DNA of 64,000 nucleotides. Source: Phycisphaerales bacterium. GTDB taxonomy: Bacteria > Planctomycetota > Phycisphaerae > Phycisphaerales > SM1A02. Position 1 is the stretch's first letter. Each line of letters opens with the position of its first letter. The stretch covers positions 1-64,000 of the forward strand of contig JANQEQ010000096.1 of the NCBI GenBank assembly GCA_028278245.1, written 5' to 3'. Below the pieces are notes generated by a model, which saw only the letters and a program-made list of their open reading frames with translations, did no database searches and was not told where the DNA came from. Positions 27,301-37,276 of the stretch are shown piece by piece. Both the position numbers and the translations under genes were made by a program.

Positions 27301-27514
27301 CCGGGATCAATATCCGTAAAAAACACTCAGGATTAGTCAGTCGTGAACTTTGGTTGGCGATATCCGCTGGACATTGTAGTCAAAATGAACTGGGGAACAT
27401 CATATGCTGAATCGGGTTAGCATAGTGTTTTGGCTAGGATATATGGAATAAGGAAAACTTCCCAGGATATGCACCAATATTCCAGCTTCGTCAATCTCAA
27501 ACAAGGAGCTTCAA

Positions 27515-28405
27515 ATGCGGGTGGCTTTGACCGGAGTGAGTGGATTCATCGGTTCAGTTATTGCAAAGCGACTATGTGAAGCGGGACACACTGTTACCGG
27601 TCTGGTGCGAGCAACCAGCCGACGAGATCATATCGAATCCTTTGTTGATCGATTTGTGGTGGGAGATCAATCTGATGAATCAGCCTGGCCTGCATTTCTG
27701 GATGAAGCAGAGTGTCTCATCCACAATTCATTCGACTGGCAGGCCCTGAGATCGGGAGCCATACAACAGCACTATCAAAACAATCTCGTCAGCGCACTCC
27801 GCCTCATCGATAAGGCAGCTAATCGAAGAATCATATACATGAGTTCAGTTGCGGTTCATCATGACATGCGTCCTCGCTGGGCTGGTATGGTGGATGAAGA
27901 TCATCCCACACGTCCCGCACATTTGTATGGTGCGTGCAAGGTCGCAATCGAGGCGCATTTGTGGTCTGCTCATTTCAGCCGTGCTATTCAGTTTGCAGCG
28001 CTGCGTCCATGTGCGGTTTACGGTATTGATCCTGATCTGACCCGAAGCATCGGCTACCCGATCGTCAAACGTGTCATGGAAGGAAAATCAGTCAACAAAC
28101 AAGGGGGTGGGAAATTCGTCCACGTCGATGATGTTGCTGCAGTCACATGTGCTGTGTTGGCACAAACTTCAATGGGAGCGGCCGTTTACAATCTTGCAGA
28201 TTGTTATGCTCGGTGGGCAGACCTCGGATTGATGGCTCGGGAAATCCTTGGTGCGGATGTGCAGGTCGATACGTCAAGTCCGCCAGCACCACACAATCAA
28301 TTCACCAAAGATGCAGTACAATCACTGGGCGTGGAGATGGATCGCGGCCACTACGGTCTTCGCGATCATCTCCAGGAACTGATTTCGTTGATGTCCTCCA
28401 CCTGA
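27515..28405 (+). CDS. NAD-dependent epimerase/dehydratase (extended SDR)
   Basis: A 296-residue short-chain dehydrogenase of the extended (epimerase) type. It has the NAD-binding GVSGFIGSVIAKRL (residues 7-20) and the active-site Tyr-x3-Lys in HLYGACKVAIEAHL, with the partner Ser in MSSVAVHHD. VHVDDVAAVTCAVLA and a YNLAD motif are typical of sugar-nucleotide epimerases and NADP-dependent reductases. aaggag sits 7 bases before the ATG. mqnD follows after 10 bases, so they may share a message, but no functional link is evident. The substrate is unknown. Confidence 0.85.
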   Translation: MRVALTGVSGFIGSVIAKRLCEAGHTVTGLVRATSRRDHIESFVDRFVVGDQSDESAWPAFLDEAECLIHNSFDWQALRSGAIQQHYQNNLVSALRLIDKAANRRIIYMSSVAVHHDMRPRWAGMVDEDHPTRPAHLYGACKVAIEAHLWSAHFSRAIQFAALRPCAVYGIDPDLTRSIGYPIVKRVMEGKSVNKQGGGKFVHVDDVAAVTCAVLAQTSMGAAVYNLADCYARWADLGLMAREILGADVQVDTSSPPAPHNQFTKDAVQSLGVEMDRGHYGLRDHLQELISLMSST

Positions 28406-28415
28406 TGGCAGGCAC

Positions 28416-29309
28416 ATGGCTCGAAGTACACAGAGAATTCAACTCAAGTTGGGACACAGCCCCGATCCTGATGATGCATTCATGTGGTGGCCTCTCCTGG
28501 AACTTGATGGCCAACTACCTCGCCTGGACACGGGACGGTTTCGGTTTGAAAGTGTGATGGAGGATATCGAGTCGCTCAACCAGCGCGCCCGAAATTCCGA
28601 ATTGGAGATCACCGCCATCAGCTGCGCTTCCTATCCCGGAGTCAAAGATCAATATGCATTCACTTCTTGCGGCGCATCGCTGGGAATGAACTACGGTCCA
28701 AAAATCGTAGCGCGGCAGCCTATGTCACTGGCTGATCTTACACGAAGTGATGTCATCATCGCTGTCCCCGGAACGGGGACATCGGCCTTTGCCGCCACAA
28801 GTCTTATGCTGGGCGTGGGATTGTTTCAATACGAGGTTGTTCCTTTCGATGCCATCATTGATCGGGTAGTTCAGGGTGATTTTTCCGCAGGTGTCCTCAT
28901 ACACGAGGGGCAGTTGACTTTCGAAAAAGTAGGTCTTCATCTCGTAGCCGATCTGGGCGCATGGTGGTATCAGCGTCACCAACTTCCCCTACCGCTGGGG
29001 GGAAATGTCATTTTGCGTTCACTCAAAGATCGCTTTGGCTCGGGAACACTCCAGGAAATCACTGCCTTGCTGCGCCAGTCCGTCGATTATGCCATGTTGC
29101 ACCGGACTGATTCCCTGGCGTACGCCAGCCAATTCGCGCGGGATATGGAGGCAGACCAGGCTGACACATTTATCGGGATGTATGTCAACAAATGGACCCT
29201 CGATTTCGGTGACACCGGCCTGACTGCGTTGCGAACCTTTTTAAAGGAATTGCACGAAGCGGGTATTGTCTCTGATCCCGGTGAGGTGGTCCCTATTGCG
29301 GGAATGTAA
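28416..29309 (+). CDS. mqnD: 1,4-dihydroxy-6-naphthoate synthase (futalosine pathway)
   Basis: A 297-residue MqnD, which acts in the futalosine route to menaquinone by converting cyclic dehypoxanthinyl futalosine to dihydroxynaphthoate. It has the family N-terminus KLGHSPDPDDAFMWWPLLE, the core LEITAISCASYPGVKDQYAF with TSCGASLGMNYGP, VPGTGTSAFAATSLML, and GVLIHEGQLTFEKVGLHLV. The fold is that of periplasmic-binding proteins. No other mqn gene is in the window. It shows that this organism uses menaquinone from the alternative pathway. It is probably cotranscribed with the upstream epimerase. Confidence 0.9.
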   Translation: MARSTQRIQLKLGHSPDPDDAFMWWPLLELDGQLPRLDTGRFRFESVMEDIESLNQRARNSELEITAISCASYPGVKDQYAFTSCGASLGMNYGPKIVARQPMSLADLTRSDVIIAVPGTGTSAFAATSLMLGVGLFQYEVVPFDAIIDRVVQGDFSAGVLIHEGQLTFEKVGLHLVADLGAWWYQRHQLPLPLGGNVILRSLKDRFGSGTLQEITALLRQSVDYAMLHRTDSLAYASQFARDMEADQADTFIGMYVNKWTLDFGDTGLTALRTFLKELHEAGIVSDPGEVVPIAGM

Positions 29310-29409
29310 TTGCGGTGGTGCCACCTGAAACCCGCTCGTGGGTATCACTGCACACAGAGGCAGAGGATATCCTATGATTGGCAGAATTAATTCAGAAATA
29401 AGGTGCGAT

Positions 29410-32400
29410 ATGATTGCAGTACGTCGAATGATCTGTGGAATGTGCTTAATCGCCGCTGGTTGTGCTACCGCCCAGGTAGTTCAGACAACAGCCACAATCC
29501 CTATGACCGCGGTGGTTTCGATTGGTACCTCTTCAGATAATGATCAGTCTGACATTGTCGGTGGCGCGTGGATACCCAAGAGCGAAACCGGCGCGGACCG
29601 TTTTCTTGAAGCACACGAAACCTATGATGGCAGAGGTGTGGTCATCGCGATCTTTGATACCGGAGTTGATCCCGGCGCACCCGGATTGCAGATCACAACC
29701 GATGGTAAGAAAAAGATCATCGATGTGATTGATGCCACGGGCAGCGGCGATGTTGACACTTCAACGGTCAAATCCCTGCAGCCCGATGGTACCCTCATCG
29801 GTCTCACCGGCCGCACGCTGACCCCGGATCCGAACTGGCACAATCCCACCGGAGAATATCACCTGGGCATGAAGGCAGCATTTGATCTCATGCCGGGGGG
29901 ACTTGTCGGACGCATGAAACGTGAGCGGAAACGGGATTGGGATCAACAGCAACGCGAGCTGGAAGAGCAGTTACGCCGCGTACTCATCGATTGGGATCAG
30001 CAAAATCCTTCGCCCACTGATGAACAACAGGAAGAGCGCGACGATGTGGAACAGCGCCTTACTGAGCTTGAAAGGCTCCAGGACAAATATCAAGATCCGG
30101 GACCGATCTACGATTGCCTCGTCTTCCATGATGGTCAAACCTGGCGGGCAGCTTTGGACACCGATGAGGATGGCGAGTTCAGTGATGAGACACTCCTGAC
30201 CAATTATCGCGATGAACAACAATTTTCAATCCTGGGTGAGGTTGATTTACTGAACTTTGCCTTGAACATCTACGAGGATGGGAACCTGCTTTCCATCGTG
30301 GCCGACAGTGGGGCTCACGGAACGCATGTGGCCGGGATCACGGCCGCTTATTTTCCGGATCAGCCGGAGTTGAATGGTATTGCTCCCGGCGCGCAAATCG
30401 TGGCTGTGAAAATCGGTGATACACGCATGGGTTCGACGTCTCTGGGGACAGGAGAAGTGCGTGGGACGATCGCGGTCGCTCAGAACAATTGCGATCTGAT
30501 CAACATGAGCTACGGCGGGCCGGGCCCAATTCCCGACACAGGACGCCTGTTGGATATCTTCCGAGATGTCGTCAACGAACAGGGTGTTATATTTGTCGCC
30601 AGTGCCGGGAACGCAGGGCCGGCGCTCAGCACCGTGGGGGGACCCGGAGGCACGACCTCTGAAATCTTCGGCGTCGGAGCGGTCATCAGTCCTGACATGA
30701 TGCTCGATCAATATTCGCTCCGTGATTCTTACGACACACTGCAGTACACCTTCTCCAGTCGCGGCCCGACCGTCGATGGTGACATGGGAGTGGTTATCAG
30801 CGCCCCCGGTGGCGCGATTGCCCCCGTACCAAACTGGGTGTTGAGAAAAAACACGCAGATGCACGGCACCTCTATGTCGGCGCCCAATGCTTGTGGTGGT
30901 CTGGCATTGTTATTATCTGGACTGAAACAGGAAGGCATGTCCTACAGTCCACATACCGTCCGCCGCGCCATCCAGAATACAGCGCGTGTCATTGAAGGTA
31001 CCGAAATGCTCGCCCAGGGTCCGGGTATGCTGCAGGTCGATCGTGCCTGGGATTATCTCTGTCAGAACGAAGCCGTCGAGCAGCCTGATGTACGGTTCGA
31101 AGTATCCATTGCCGGCCGGGAAAATGCCCGCGGTCTCTACTTACGTGAACCTTTTGAAAATGATCGACCTTATGAGGGACAGGTAACAGTCCATCCCGTC
31201 TTTCCTCGTGATGTTGATCAGCGGAAAAAGGTCGACTTTGATTTGTTGTGTGATCTGCAACCTACGCATCCCTGGATAGAAGTCGCGGACCGATTGCGTC
31301 TCATGCACGGTGGTCGAGGTTTTAGCATTCGCGTCGACCCCACCAACTTGGCCTCAGGTGTGCATTACGGAGAGATTCGCGGCATTGATGTGAACAATCC
31401 GGATCGGGGTGCAATTTTTACAATTCCCGTAACCGTGATTCGCACCATCGAAGTTCCGGTGACGGACTTTGCCCGGTGGGAGGAAAGCATCACGTTGACA
31501 CCCGGTGCGGTCTATCGCGAGTTGTTTGAAGTACCAGCGGGCGCAACCTGGGCGGATCTGAAAATCAGTCGGGTGGATCAAGAAACACCCCGACGCCTTG
31601 TCGTGCAGACCGTACAACTGCTTGATGAACAAAGTTATGCCACGAATCAAGCCAAGCAGTATGTATGGATAGATCAAGCTGGCGATTTTACCCGGAGTCT
31701 GGCCGTCGAAGGTGGAGGTACCCTGGAACTGACGGTGGCGCATTATTGGTCGAGCCTTGGTGATGGCGACTTTGATGTATCGTTGACATTCCATGGCATA
31801 GAACCGAGCACCCGCTCCCTCATACTGGATGGCGGTTCGTTAATCACACCGGTTGACATTTCCGTAAACTTGCAAAAGGAAACGATTGGACCGCGCGGAA
31901 GTCTGTCCAAACTCCGCAAAACCATTCGGCCGAGCAAGAGTGAAATCCTTCCCTTGAATGATCGCCGGGATCAACTGCCGGAGAATCGTTTGATCTATGA
32001 AATGATCAACACTTATTCATTTACGCTGGATTCCAAAACTGATATCACGATCAAACCGGCTTTGAACACACTATCTACGGTTGAGGATGTTTACGAATCG
32101 CAGCTTTGGATGATCTTTGATCAACATCGTCGTCGCGTCGCAATGAACTATGGGAGGAGTAATGCGAATCTTCCCAAGGGGAAGTACACGATGCGCTACC
32201 ACCTGCGTCATGATGATCCGGAGCATCTGGCGGAACTGGGGCAACTTCCCCTGTTCCTTGATCATAAGCTCAAGAAGACGGTTAATCTGAAGGTGATCGA
32301 TCGGCCGTCAGTTCAAGCCGCCTCACAACGGTCAATGGGGCAGCGAACTCTGGACCAAGGCCAGACCGAACGAGTGTACTTCGTCACACCGACAGTCAAG

Positions 32401-33258
32401 AGTCTGCCCAAAGCTGCCGAACCCGGTGACATCCTCATGGGGACAGTGACCTACGGGCGAAAAGGCGTGGCCGATATCGGTCAGGGTAATCGCCCCGGTG
32501 GGTACCCGGTGGCCATGACCGTTCCTCCTTCACTGCAAAATCAGGATCAGAATGGGAAAAAACCTAAGCAGGGTAAATCAAAGAAAGCTGACCTGAGCGA
32601 TAAGATCCGCTCACTTCGGATTGATCATCTCAGTGAATACATGGGTGAAAAACACACGGAGGAGTTCAATGCCCTTGCCGCAGAATTACTCCAGGAACAG
32701 CCAAATGACCTGCGCGTTCTTTCTGTTCAACTGGAGCGTGCGGATAGATTAGCCGGCGATGACGACGGTGAGGAAGTAATCGTAATAGCCGATCAAATCA
32801 TCGCGCTCATTGATCAGGACGCCGTGGCGGCTTATTTCGGCATCGATCAGGATGAAGATGTCGATGGTGCAGCGGATCTGAAAGAAGAAATGACATTGCA
32901 GCGGGATACGCTCATTGATGCGCTTCATCGAAAAGCGCAACGACTCTTCAGCATGGCAGAATATGAAACCAGTGATGAAATGCTCGATCGTTTCGATACG
33001 GCATGGAATCTGCTGGGAAGATGGGACGATACGACCCAGGAAAAATACTTTGACCTGCGTTTAGGGGAAGCTCGACTTCAGGGGCAACTAGGAGAAGCAT
33101 TGAAGCTGGTGAATGATCACCTGGACTCCACAGATAAGGGGCAGGATATGTACGAACTGCGCCTGTCGCTTTTAGAGGAGCTGGGATGGGATCACTGGAT
33201 CCAACTGGAAGAGCGATGGATGCTCCTTCGTTTCCCGACCGAATACCCTCCGTTCTAA
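29410..33258 (+). CDS. Giant S8 subtilase, tripeptidyl-peptidase-II-like
   Basis: A protein of about 1282 residues, exported by the signal [18 protein letters not shown] (possible lipobox IAAGC). The subtilisin domain is split by an insertion of about 190 residues rich in Gln/Glu/Arg, as in tripeptidyl peptidase II: the catalytic Asp lies in [10 protein letters not shown] (about residue 83), the His in [10 protein letters not shown], the oxyanion Asn in ASAGNAGP, and the Ser in [13 protein letters not shown]. After it come beta-rich domains and a C-terminal helical part, as expected for the TPP II group. It would degrade peptides outside the cytoplasm. ATG at 29410 follows aggtg; ATG at 29374 is an alternative. 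The next gene starts 22 bases after the stop. Confidence 0.85.
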   Translation: MIAVRRMICGMCLIAAGCATAQVVQTTATIPMTAVVSIGTSSDNDQSDIVGGAWIPKSETGADRFLEAHETYDGRGVVIAIFDTGVDPGAPGLQITTDGKKKIIDVIDATGSGDVDTSTVKSLQPDGTLIGLTGRTLTPDPNWHNPTGEYHLGMKAAFDLMPGGLVGRMKRERKRDWDQQQRELEEQLRRVLIDWDQQNPSPTDEQQEERDDVEQRLTELERLQDKYQDPGPIYDCLVFHDGQTWRAALDTDEDGEFSDETLLTNYRDEQQFSILGEVDLLNFALNIYEDGNLLSIVADSGAHGTHVAGITAAYFPDQPELNGIAPGAQIVAVKIGDTRMGSTSLGTGEVRGTIAVAQNNCDLINMSYGGPGPIPDTGRLLDIFRDVVNEQGVIFVASAGNAGPALSTVGGPGGTTSEIFGVGAVISPDMMLDQYSLRDSYDTLQYTFSSRGPTVDGDMGVVISAPGGAIAPVPNWVLRKNTQMHGTSMSAPNACGGLALLLSGLKQEGMSYSPHTVRRAIQNTARVIEGTEMLAQGPGMLQVDRAWDYLCQNEAVEQPDVRFEVSIAGRENARGLYLREPFENDRPYEGQVTVHPVFPRDVDQRKKVDFDLLCDLQPTHPWIEVADRLRLMHGGRGFSIRVDPTNLASGVHYGEIRGIDVNNPDRGAIFTIPVTVIRTIEVPVTDFARWEESITLTPGAVYRELFEVPAGATWADLKISRVDQETPRRLVVQTVQLLDEQSYATNQAKQYVWIDQAGDFTRSLAVEGGGTLELTVAHYWSSLGDGDFDVSLTFHGIEPSTRSLILDGGSLITPVDISVNLQKETIGPRGSLSKLRKTIRPSKSEILPLNDRRDQLPENRLIYEMINTYSFTLDSKTDITIKPALNTLSTVEDVYESQLWMIFDQHRRRVAMNYGRSNANLPKGKYTMRYHLRHDDPEHLAELGQLPLFLDHKLKKTVNLKVIDRPSVQAASQRSMGQRTLDQGQTERVYFVTPTVKSLPKAAEPGDILMGTVTYGRKGVADIGQGNRPGGYPVAMTVPPSLQNQDQNGKKPKQGKSKKADLSDKIRSLRIDHLSEYMGEKHTEEFNALAAELLQEQPNDLRVLSVQLERADRLAGDDDGEEVIVIADQIIALIDQDAVAAYFGIDQDEDVDGAADLKEEMTLQRDTLIDALHRKAQRLFSMAEYETSDEMLDRFDTAWNLLGRWDDTTQEKYFDLRLGEARLQGQLGEALKLVNDHLDSTDKGQDMYELRLSLLEELGWDHWIQLEERWMLLRFPTEYPPF

Positions 33259-33280
33259 GGCATCGCCTGGGAGATTGAAC

Positions 33281-34261
33281 ATGAACCAACAAGATCAAGT
33301 GGTAGCTCAAGATTTCCTTAGATCTTCCTCACGTCGTGACATCCTCAAATGGGGAGTAGCTACCGGTATCGGTGCAATGTGTTCCGGATTCCCGACGCTT
33401 GCGCTGGCCGATTCATGTTGTGCAGGGCCGCTCTTCAAGATATCACTTGCGCAATGGTCCCTGCACCGCGCGCTTAATGATGGAAAGCTCGACAATCTGG
33501 ACTTTGCCGCCAAAACGAGAAACGATTTCGGCATTGATGCCGTGGAGTACGTTAACGGGTTCTTCAAAGACAAGGCAGAGGATGAGAAGTACCTGCAGCA
33601 GATGAAAAAACGCGCTGCTGATGTAGGCGTACGCAATCTGCTCATTATGATCGATGGTGAGGGGCGTTTGGGCGATCCGGAACAGACTACCCGAACGCAA
33701 GCCGTGCACAAACATCATCGCTGGGTGAGTGCGGCCAAGTTCCTTGGATGTCATTCCATCCGGGTCAATGCCGCAAGCTCCGGCACTTACGATGAACAAA
33801 TGAAACTCGCGGCCGACGGTCTCAGACAACTGACGGAGTATGCTGCGAAACATGAACTCAACGTCATTGTGGAAAACCACGGCGGCCTCTCATCCAACGG
33901 CGCCTGGCTCGCCGGTGTGATGAAACTCGTGGATCATCCCCGTTGCGGAACCTTGCCGGACTTTGGCAACTTCCACATGGGACAGGGCAAGTGGTACGAC
34001 CGTTACCAGGGGGTGCAGGAGATGATGCCGTTTGCCAAAGCGGTTAGCGCCAAGTCACACGAATTTGATGAAGCGGGCAACGAGACCGGAACGGACTTCC
34101 TGCGGATGATGAAGATCGTCCTGGCCGCGGGTTATCAAGGCTACGTCGGCATTGAATATGAAGGCAAGAATCCTGATGAGGATCGCGGGATTCGCCTGAC
34201 CAAAGCGCTGTTGGAAAAAGTGCGCACAAAGCTCACCAAGAAAGTTAATACTGAAAGTTAA
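33281..34261 (+). CDS. Tat-exported sugar phosphate isomerase/epimerase-like protein (xylose isomerase-like TIM barrel)
   Basis: A 326-residue protein with a Tat signal ([20 protein letters not shown], cleavage probably after LALA) and an AP-endonuclease-2-type TIM barrel. It has [14 protein letters not shown] at the barrel start, [12 protein letters not shown], the metal ligands in NVIVENHGG (Glu) and [10 protein letters not shown] (Asp, His), and VGIEYEG (Glu) near the end. Planctomycete relatives act on sugars outside the cytoplasm, and it ends 25 bases from a convergent sugar-oxidation operon. A role as a keto-sugar isomerase or lyase is inferred. The ATG at 33281 is used; TTG at 33275 is possible. 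Confidence 0.85.
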   Translation: MNQQDQVVAQDFLRSSSRRDILKWGVATGIGAMCSGFPTLALADSCCAGPLFKISLAQWSLHRALNDGKLDNLDFAAKTRNDFGIDAVEYVNGFFKDKAEDEKYLQQMKKRAADVGVRNLLIMIDGEGRLGDPEQTTRTQAVHKHHRWVSAAKFLGCHSIRVNAASSGTYDEQMKLAADGLRQLTEYAAKHELNVIVENHGGLSSNGAWLAGVMKLVDHPRCGTLPDFGNFHMGQGKWYDRYQGVQEMMPFAKAVSAKSHEFDEAGNETGTDFLRMMKIVLAAGYQGYVGIEYEGKNPDEDRGIRLTKALLEKVRTKLTKKVNTES

Positions 34262-34286
34262 AACCGAGTGGGGGTGATTGAACTCG

Positions 34287-35075
34287 CTAGTTCTTTGCCG
34301 CCGGGAGCCAGACTTCCAGCATCAACGACAGGGTCGAGAGTGTTATCGATACACCAAAGAACAAGCCGGCAATGAGCATGATCCAAACCCCGCCGATCCA
34401 CACCCGCGCGATCCACCACGATCCCAGGTCCAGCGCCAGGGCTACCCCGATCACAAACACACACCCGTGCCGGTACCATTTGGGATACGAACTGATCATG
34501 AGCATGAGGGCAATGATCAAAGCCAGGCTCGCCATTCCCAGTGCATGCGTATGCGTGGAGGTAATGAGGATCTCAGGCGAGGTCGGGTGAATGGTGCGCG
34601 AGAACGCGACTTTCTTCACGTCATCCCAATACTCCAGCGAGATACTTTGCGGCGCGGTGGTATTGGCCGGGGGAGTCCGCGCGTGACATTCCAGGCAGCT
34701 TTGATCGATGATCTCGGCCGGGGAAAGGTCGCCCAGATCGAGATTGTCATAGTCCTCACTGATGCGATCACTCTTCAGCCACTCCAGAAGAAATGCGCGA
34801 TCTGCTTCGGGAAGAGAATCCGCATACTCTGACCCAAGTTCTGAAGGGTGTCCGTTTTCCAGCGCCACGATAAGCGGAGAGATCGCGCGCACCCCGCGAT
34901 ACGCGCCTTCAAAATCCTGAAAGGAAAGCTCCGGCAACTCATCGCGGTTTTCATAGTGATGAACCACATGCATCGCCGATGCTGCCAAACCCCCCAGCAC
35001 CGTCAGCAACATGCACGTCAATCCCAAACGGGCGAAACAGCTCAATCCGCGCAGACTCAATGGTGCATCAGGCAT
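34287..35075 (-). CDS. Membrane-bound mono-haem c-type cytochrome-like protein
   Basis: A 262-residue protein with an N-terminal membrane segment (LTCMLLTVLGGLAASAMHVV), a soluble helical part carrying one haem-binding motif CLECH (in DQSCLECHARTPP), and a C-terminal bundle of about four membrane segments starting THTHALGMASLALIIALML. The His residues of THTHALG and of HVVHHYE could be haem or metal ligands. It is the last gene of a minus-strand operon after two Gfo/Idh/MocA oxidoreductases, so it may take electrons from sugar oxidation (inference). I do not recognise a named family. Confidence 0.7.
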   Translation of the reverse strand: MPDAPLSLRGLSCFARLGLTCMLLTVLGGLAASAMHVVHHYENRDELPELSFQDFEGAYRGVRAISPLIVALENGHPSELGSEYADSLPEADRAFLLEWLKSDRISEDYDNLDLGDLSPAEIIDQSCLECHARTPPANTTAPQSISLEYWDDVKKVAFSRTIHPTSPEILITSTHTHALGMASLALIIALMLMISSYPKWYRHGCVFVIGVALALDLGSWWIARVWIGGVWIMLIAGLFFGVSITLSTLSLMLEVWLPAAKN

Positions 35076-35092
35076 TTGTCACAATCCTGGAG

Positions 35093-36316
35093 TTATTCAA
35101 AGTTGATATCAACCGCGGTTCCCTCGACCAGGGCGCGATGGGCGGCAATTCCCACCATCGTGGTGCGCACGCCTTCCTCGACGGAACAGATCACCAGTTT
35201 GTCTTGAATCAGACTCGTGAGAAAATCAGCGAGAGAGTAATAAAGCGGTGGGTGGGGGAGTCCCACGCCCTCCTTGAGTTTGCCTTGGGCGGCAAGTTGC
35301 GTCGCGTCGGCAATGAGCGTGATGCCCTCATCATTATGGAACTGTTGACGGTTGGCATACACTTCCCATCCTTGCGTGGGGGCGTCCGCTTCCTTGAACA
35401 TCCAGCCGGCCGTCCACGCTAGTTTCAGCGTCGCATTGCTGCCGTAGAACACTTCATACTGACTCTCGAATGAACTCCCCAACGACGCCTGGTAACTCAG
35501 GATGACATTGTTGGGGTAAGTCAACTCACAGTGGACCGTATCGGGGATGGTTCGTCCATCATCATGGAATCGTATGGAGCCGTTACAGCGCACACTGGTG
35601 GGATACTTGTTGAGGTACCAGTTGAACACATCGTACTGGTGTGTGCCGAATTCACCTTCCAAGCCCAGGGTGACCTCCGGATCGAGTCGCCAGTTCAGTA
35701 ATTTGGCGCGTTGGGGGTCATTGGATGGCATGCGCCACGAAGTCTTCTTGTAGTACTGGCCACGTAAGCTGATGACATTGCGCACGGCGTCAGATCTGAA
35801 GAAAGTCCGCGCCAGTTTATAGATTGGATTGGAGCGTGCTTGCAAACCAACCTGGAAAGTCTTCCCGGATTCGCGTGCTGCCGTCGCCAAGGCTTTGCAA
35901 TCATCTTCGGTCGAGGCCAGGGGAGCCTCGCAGTAGACGTGCTTGCCTGCCTGGAGGCAAGTTACTGCCACGGCACGGTGTGTGTGAGTTGGCGTTGCAA
36001 TAACCACCGCGTTCAGTGAGGGCTCCTGGTCCAGAAGTGAGGTCACATCAGGATATGCCTTTGCGCCTGAAACTCGGCGCTGTCCAGATTTGAGTCTGCG
36101 CTCATCAATATCGCAGATTGCTACCAAGCGTGCGGATGGTTGTTGTTGAAGCTGACTGAGGATTGCACGTCCCTGTCGCCCCGTGCCGATTACAGCCACG
36201 TTCACCTGGCCGTCACTTGATTGAGGCGCAGCGGTGGCAAACTGCGGCAGCCAGGACAGCGCAGCGACGCTCGCCCCGGTAGTTGCCATGAACGATCTTC
36301 GATCCCATTCCTTCAC
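35093..36316 (-). CDS. Tat-exported Gfo/Idh/MocA family oxidoreductase (EAP variant)
   Basis: A 407-residue protein with a Tat signal (DRRSFMATTGASVAALSWL) and an NAD(P)-binding Rossmann domain (VAVIGTGRQGRAIL). In this family the catalytic Lys usually lies in EKP; here the segment reads VYCEAPLAST, with Ala in place of Lys. The later substrate-binding part has GEFGTHQYDVFNWYLN, with a His in the usual active-site position. It may use a different catalytic residue or be non-catalytic. It is 3 bases after apbE and 17 before the cytochrome gene, all in one operon. The substrate is probably a sugar. Confidence 0.85.
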   Translation of the reverse strand: MKEWDRRSFMATTGASVAALSWLPQFATAAPQSSDGQVNVAVIGTGRQGRAILSQLQQQPSARLVAICDIDERRLKSGQRRVSGAKAYPDVTSLLDQEPSLNAVVIATPTHTHRAVAVTCLQAGKHVYCEAPLASTEDDCKALATAARESGKTFQVGLQARSNPIYKLARTFFRSDAVRNVISLRGQYYKKTSWRMPSNDPQRAKLLNWRLDPEVTLGLEGEFGTHQYDVFNWYLNKYPTSVRCNGSIRFHDDGRTIPDTVHCELTYPNNVILSYQASLGSSFESQYEVFYGSNATLKLAWTAGWMFKEADAPTQGWEVYANRQQFHNDEGITLIADATQLAAQGKLKEGVGLPHPPLYYSLADFLTSLIQDKLVICSVEEGVRTTMVGIAAHRALVEGTAVDINFE

Positions 36317-36319
36317 TGC

Positions 36320-37270
36320 TCAATCTCCTTGAGTGCTTTTACTGGTAAAGTAGGATCCCTTTACACAATCCAGGTAATCACACTGCACATCCCAGGTTGG
36401 CTCATCACCGGTTCCCTCGCTCATGATGCTGGTGATAGTGTAAGGCAGATCTGCTGGTCTTGATCCCAGCACAAGTAGAGCTGTGGACCATGCATCAGCA
36501 AGACGTGCTGAAGATGTCACCACCGCTACGAGTCGATCCTCAGTAAACACTGATCCATTACGAGGGTCGATGATGTGACTGAATTTATCACCCGCCATCT
36601 TTCTCACTCGGTTCGCCGGTGCGGATACCGACATGGCAGCATCACATAATCTGATATAGGGCACCCTATCCTGTCCGGGCAGCGAAATCTTCCAACCACT
36701 CTCTCCCGGCGGAGTACCGATTGCCACCATACTGCTGCTGCCTCCCTGTAACAGGGCGCAGGTGATGTTGTTTTCTTTCACAATATCAGCAGCCAGATCC
36801 AGCGCATATCCCTTGGCGATCCCACCAAGATCGATACTTATTCCTTGCTGATCAAATCGAATCGAGCGTTTGTCAGAATCAATGATCAGCGATTGACTTC
36901 CGATAGGCTTCCTATCATCCAGATCATCGTCCTTTTCATTGTCCTGCGATGAACTGGGGAAGGAAAACCAGTCGTTTAGCAGAGGCGCGACTGTGATATC
37001 GAATGCTCCATGTGATGCGCGATGTACTTCAAGGCTCGCCGTGAGCAACTCAAACATCTCATCATCAAGGGGGATCTCTTTTTCGTGAGCATTGTTATTG
37101 ATAAACGAAATGAAACTTGCCGGATCAAAGCGATTCATCCTTGCGTGTACTTCTTCTATCGCGTTGATTGCTGTCTCTCCCACCGAGATGAGGTGGGATC
37201 GATCATCGCCGGCCAGCACCAGCTCAAAGCGTGTGCCCATGGTAAATGTTGAAAGAAGTTCGAGCTTCAT
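36320..37270 (-). CDS. apbE: FAD:protein FMN transferase (ApbE family), cytoplasmic form
   Basis: A 316-residue ApbE, which attaches FMN covalently to Thr/Ser of target flavoproteins. It starts LLSTFTMGTRFELVLAG and has ARMNRFDPASFISFIN, GAFDITVAPL, the signature ISIDLGGIAKGYALDLAADI, and HIIDPRNGSVF with the metal-binding Asp. No signal peptide or lipobox is seen, unlike the second ApbE at 57519. A polar insertion (about residues 110-135, SSSQDNEKDDDLDDRK) follows the DITV motif. It lies between two Gfo/Idh/MocA genes with 3-6 base gaps, so its target may be a flavoprotein of that pathway or one elsewhere. Confidence 0.88.
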   Translation of the reverse strand: MKLELLSTFTMGTRFELVLAGDDRSHLISVGETAINAIEEVHARMNRFDPASFISFINNNAHEKEIPLDDEMFELLTASLEVHRASHGAFDITVAPLLNDWFSFPSSSQDNEKDDDLDDRKPIGSQSLIIDSDKRSIRFDQQGISIDLGGIAKGYALDLAADIVKENNITCALLQGGSSSMVAIGTPPGESGWKISLPGQDRVPYIRLCDAAMSVSAPANRVRKMAGDKFSHIIDPRNGSVFTEDRLVAVVTSSARLADAWSTALLVLGSRPADLPYTITSIMSEGTGDEPTWDVQCDYLDCVKGSYFTSKSTQGD

Positions 37271-37276
37271 TTTTCC

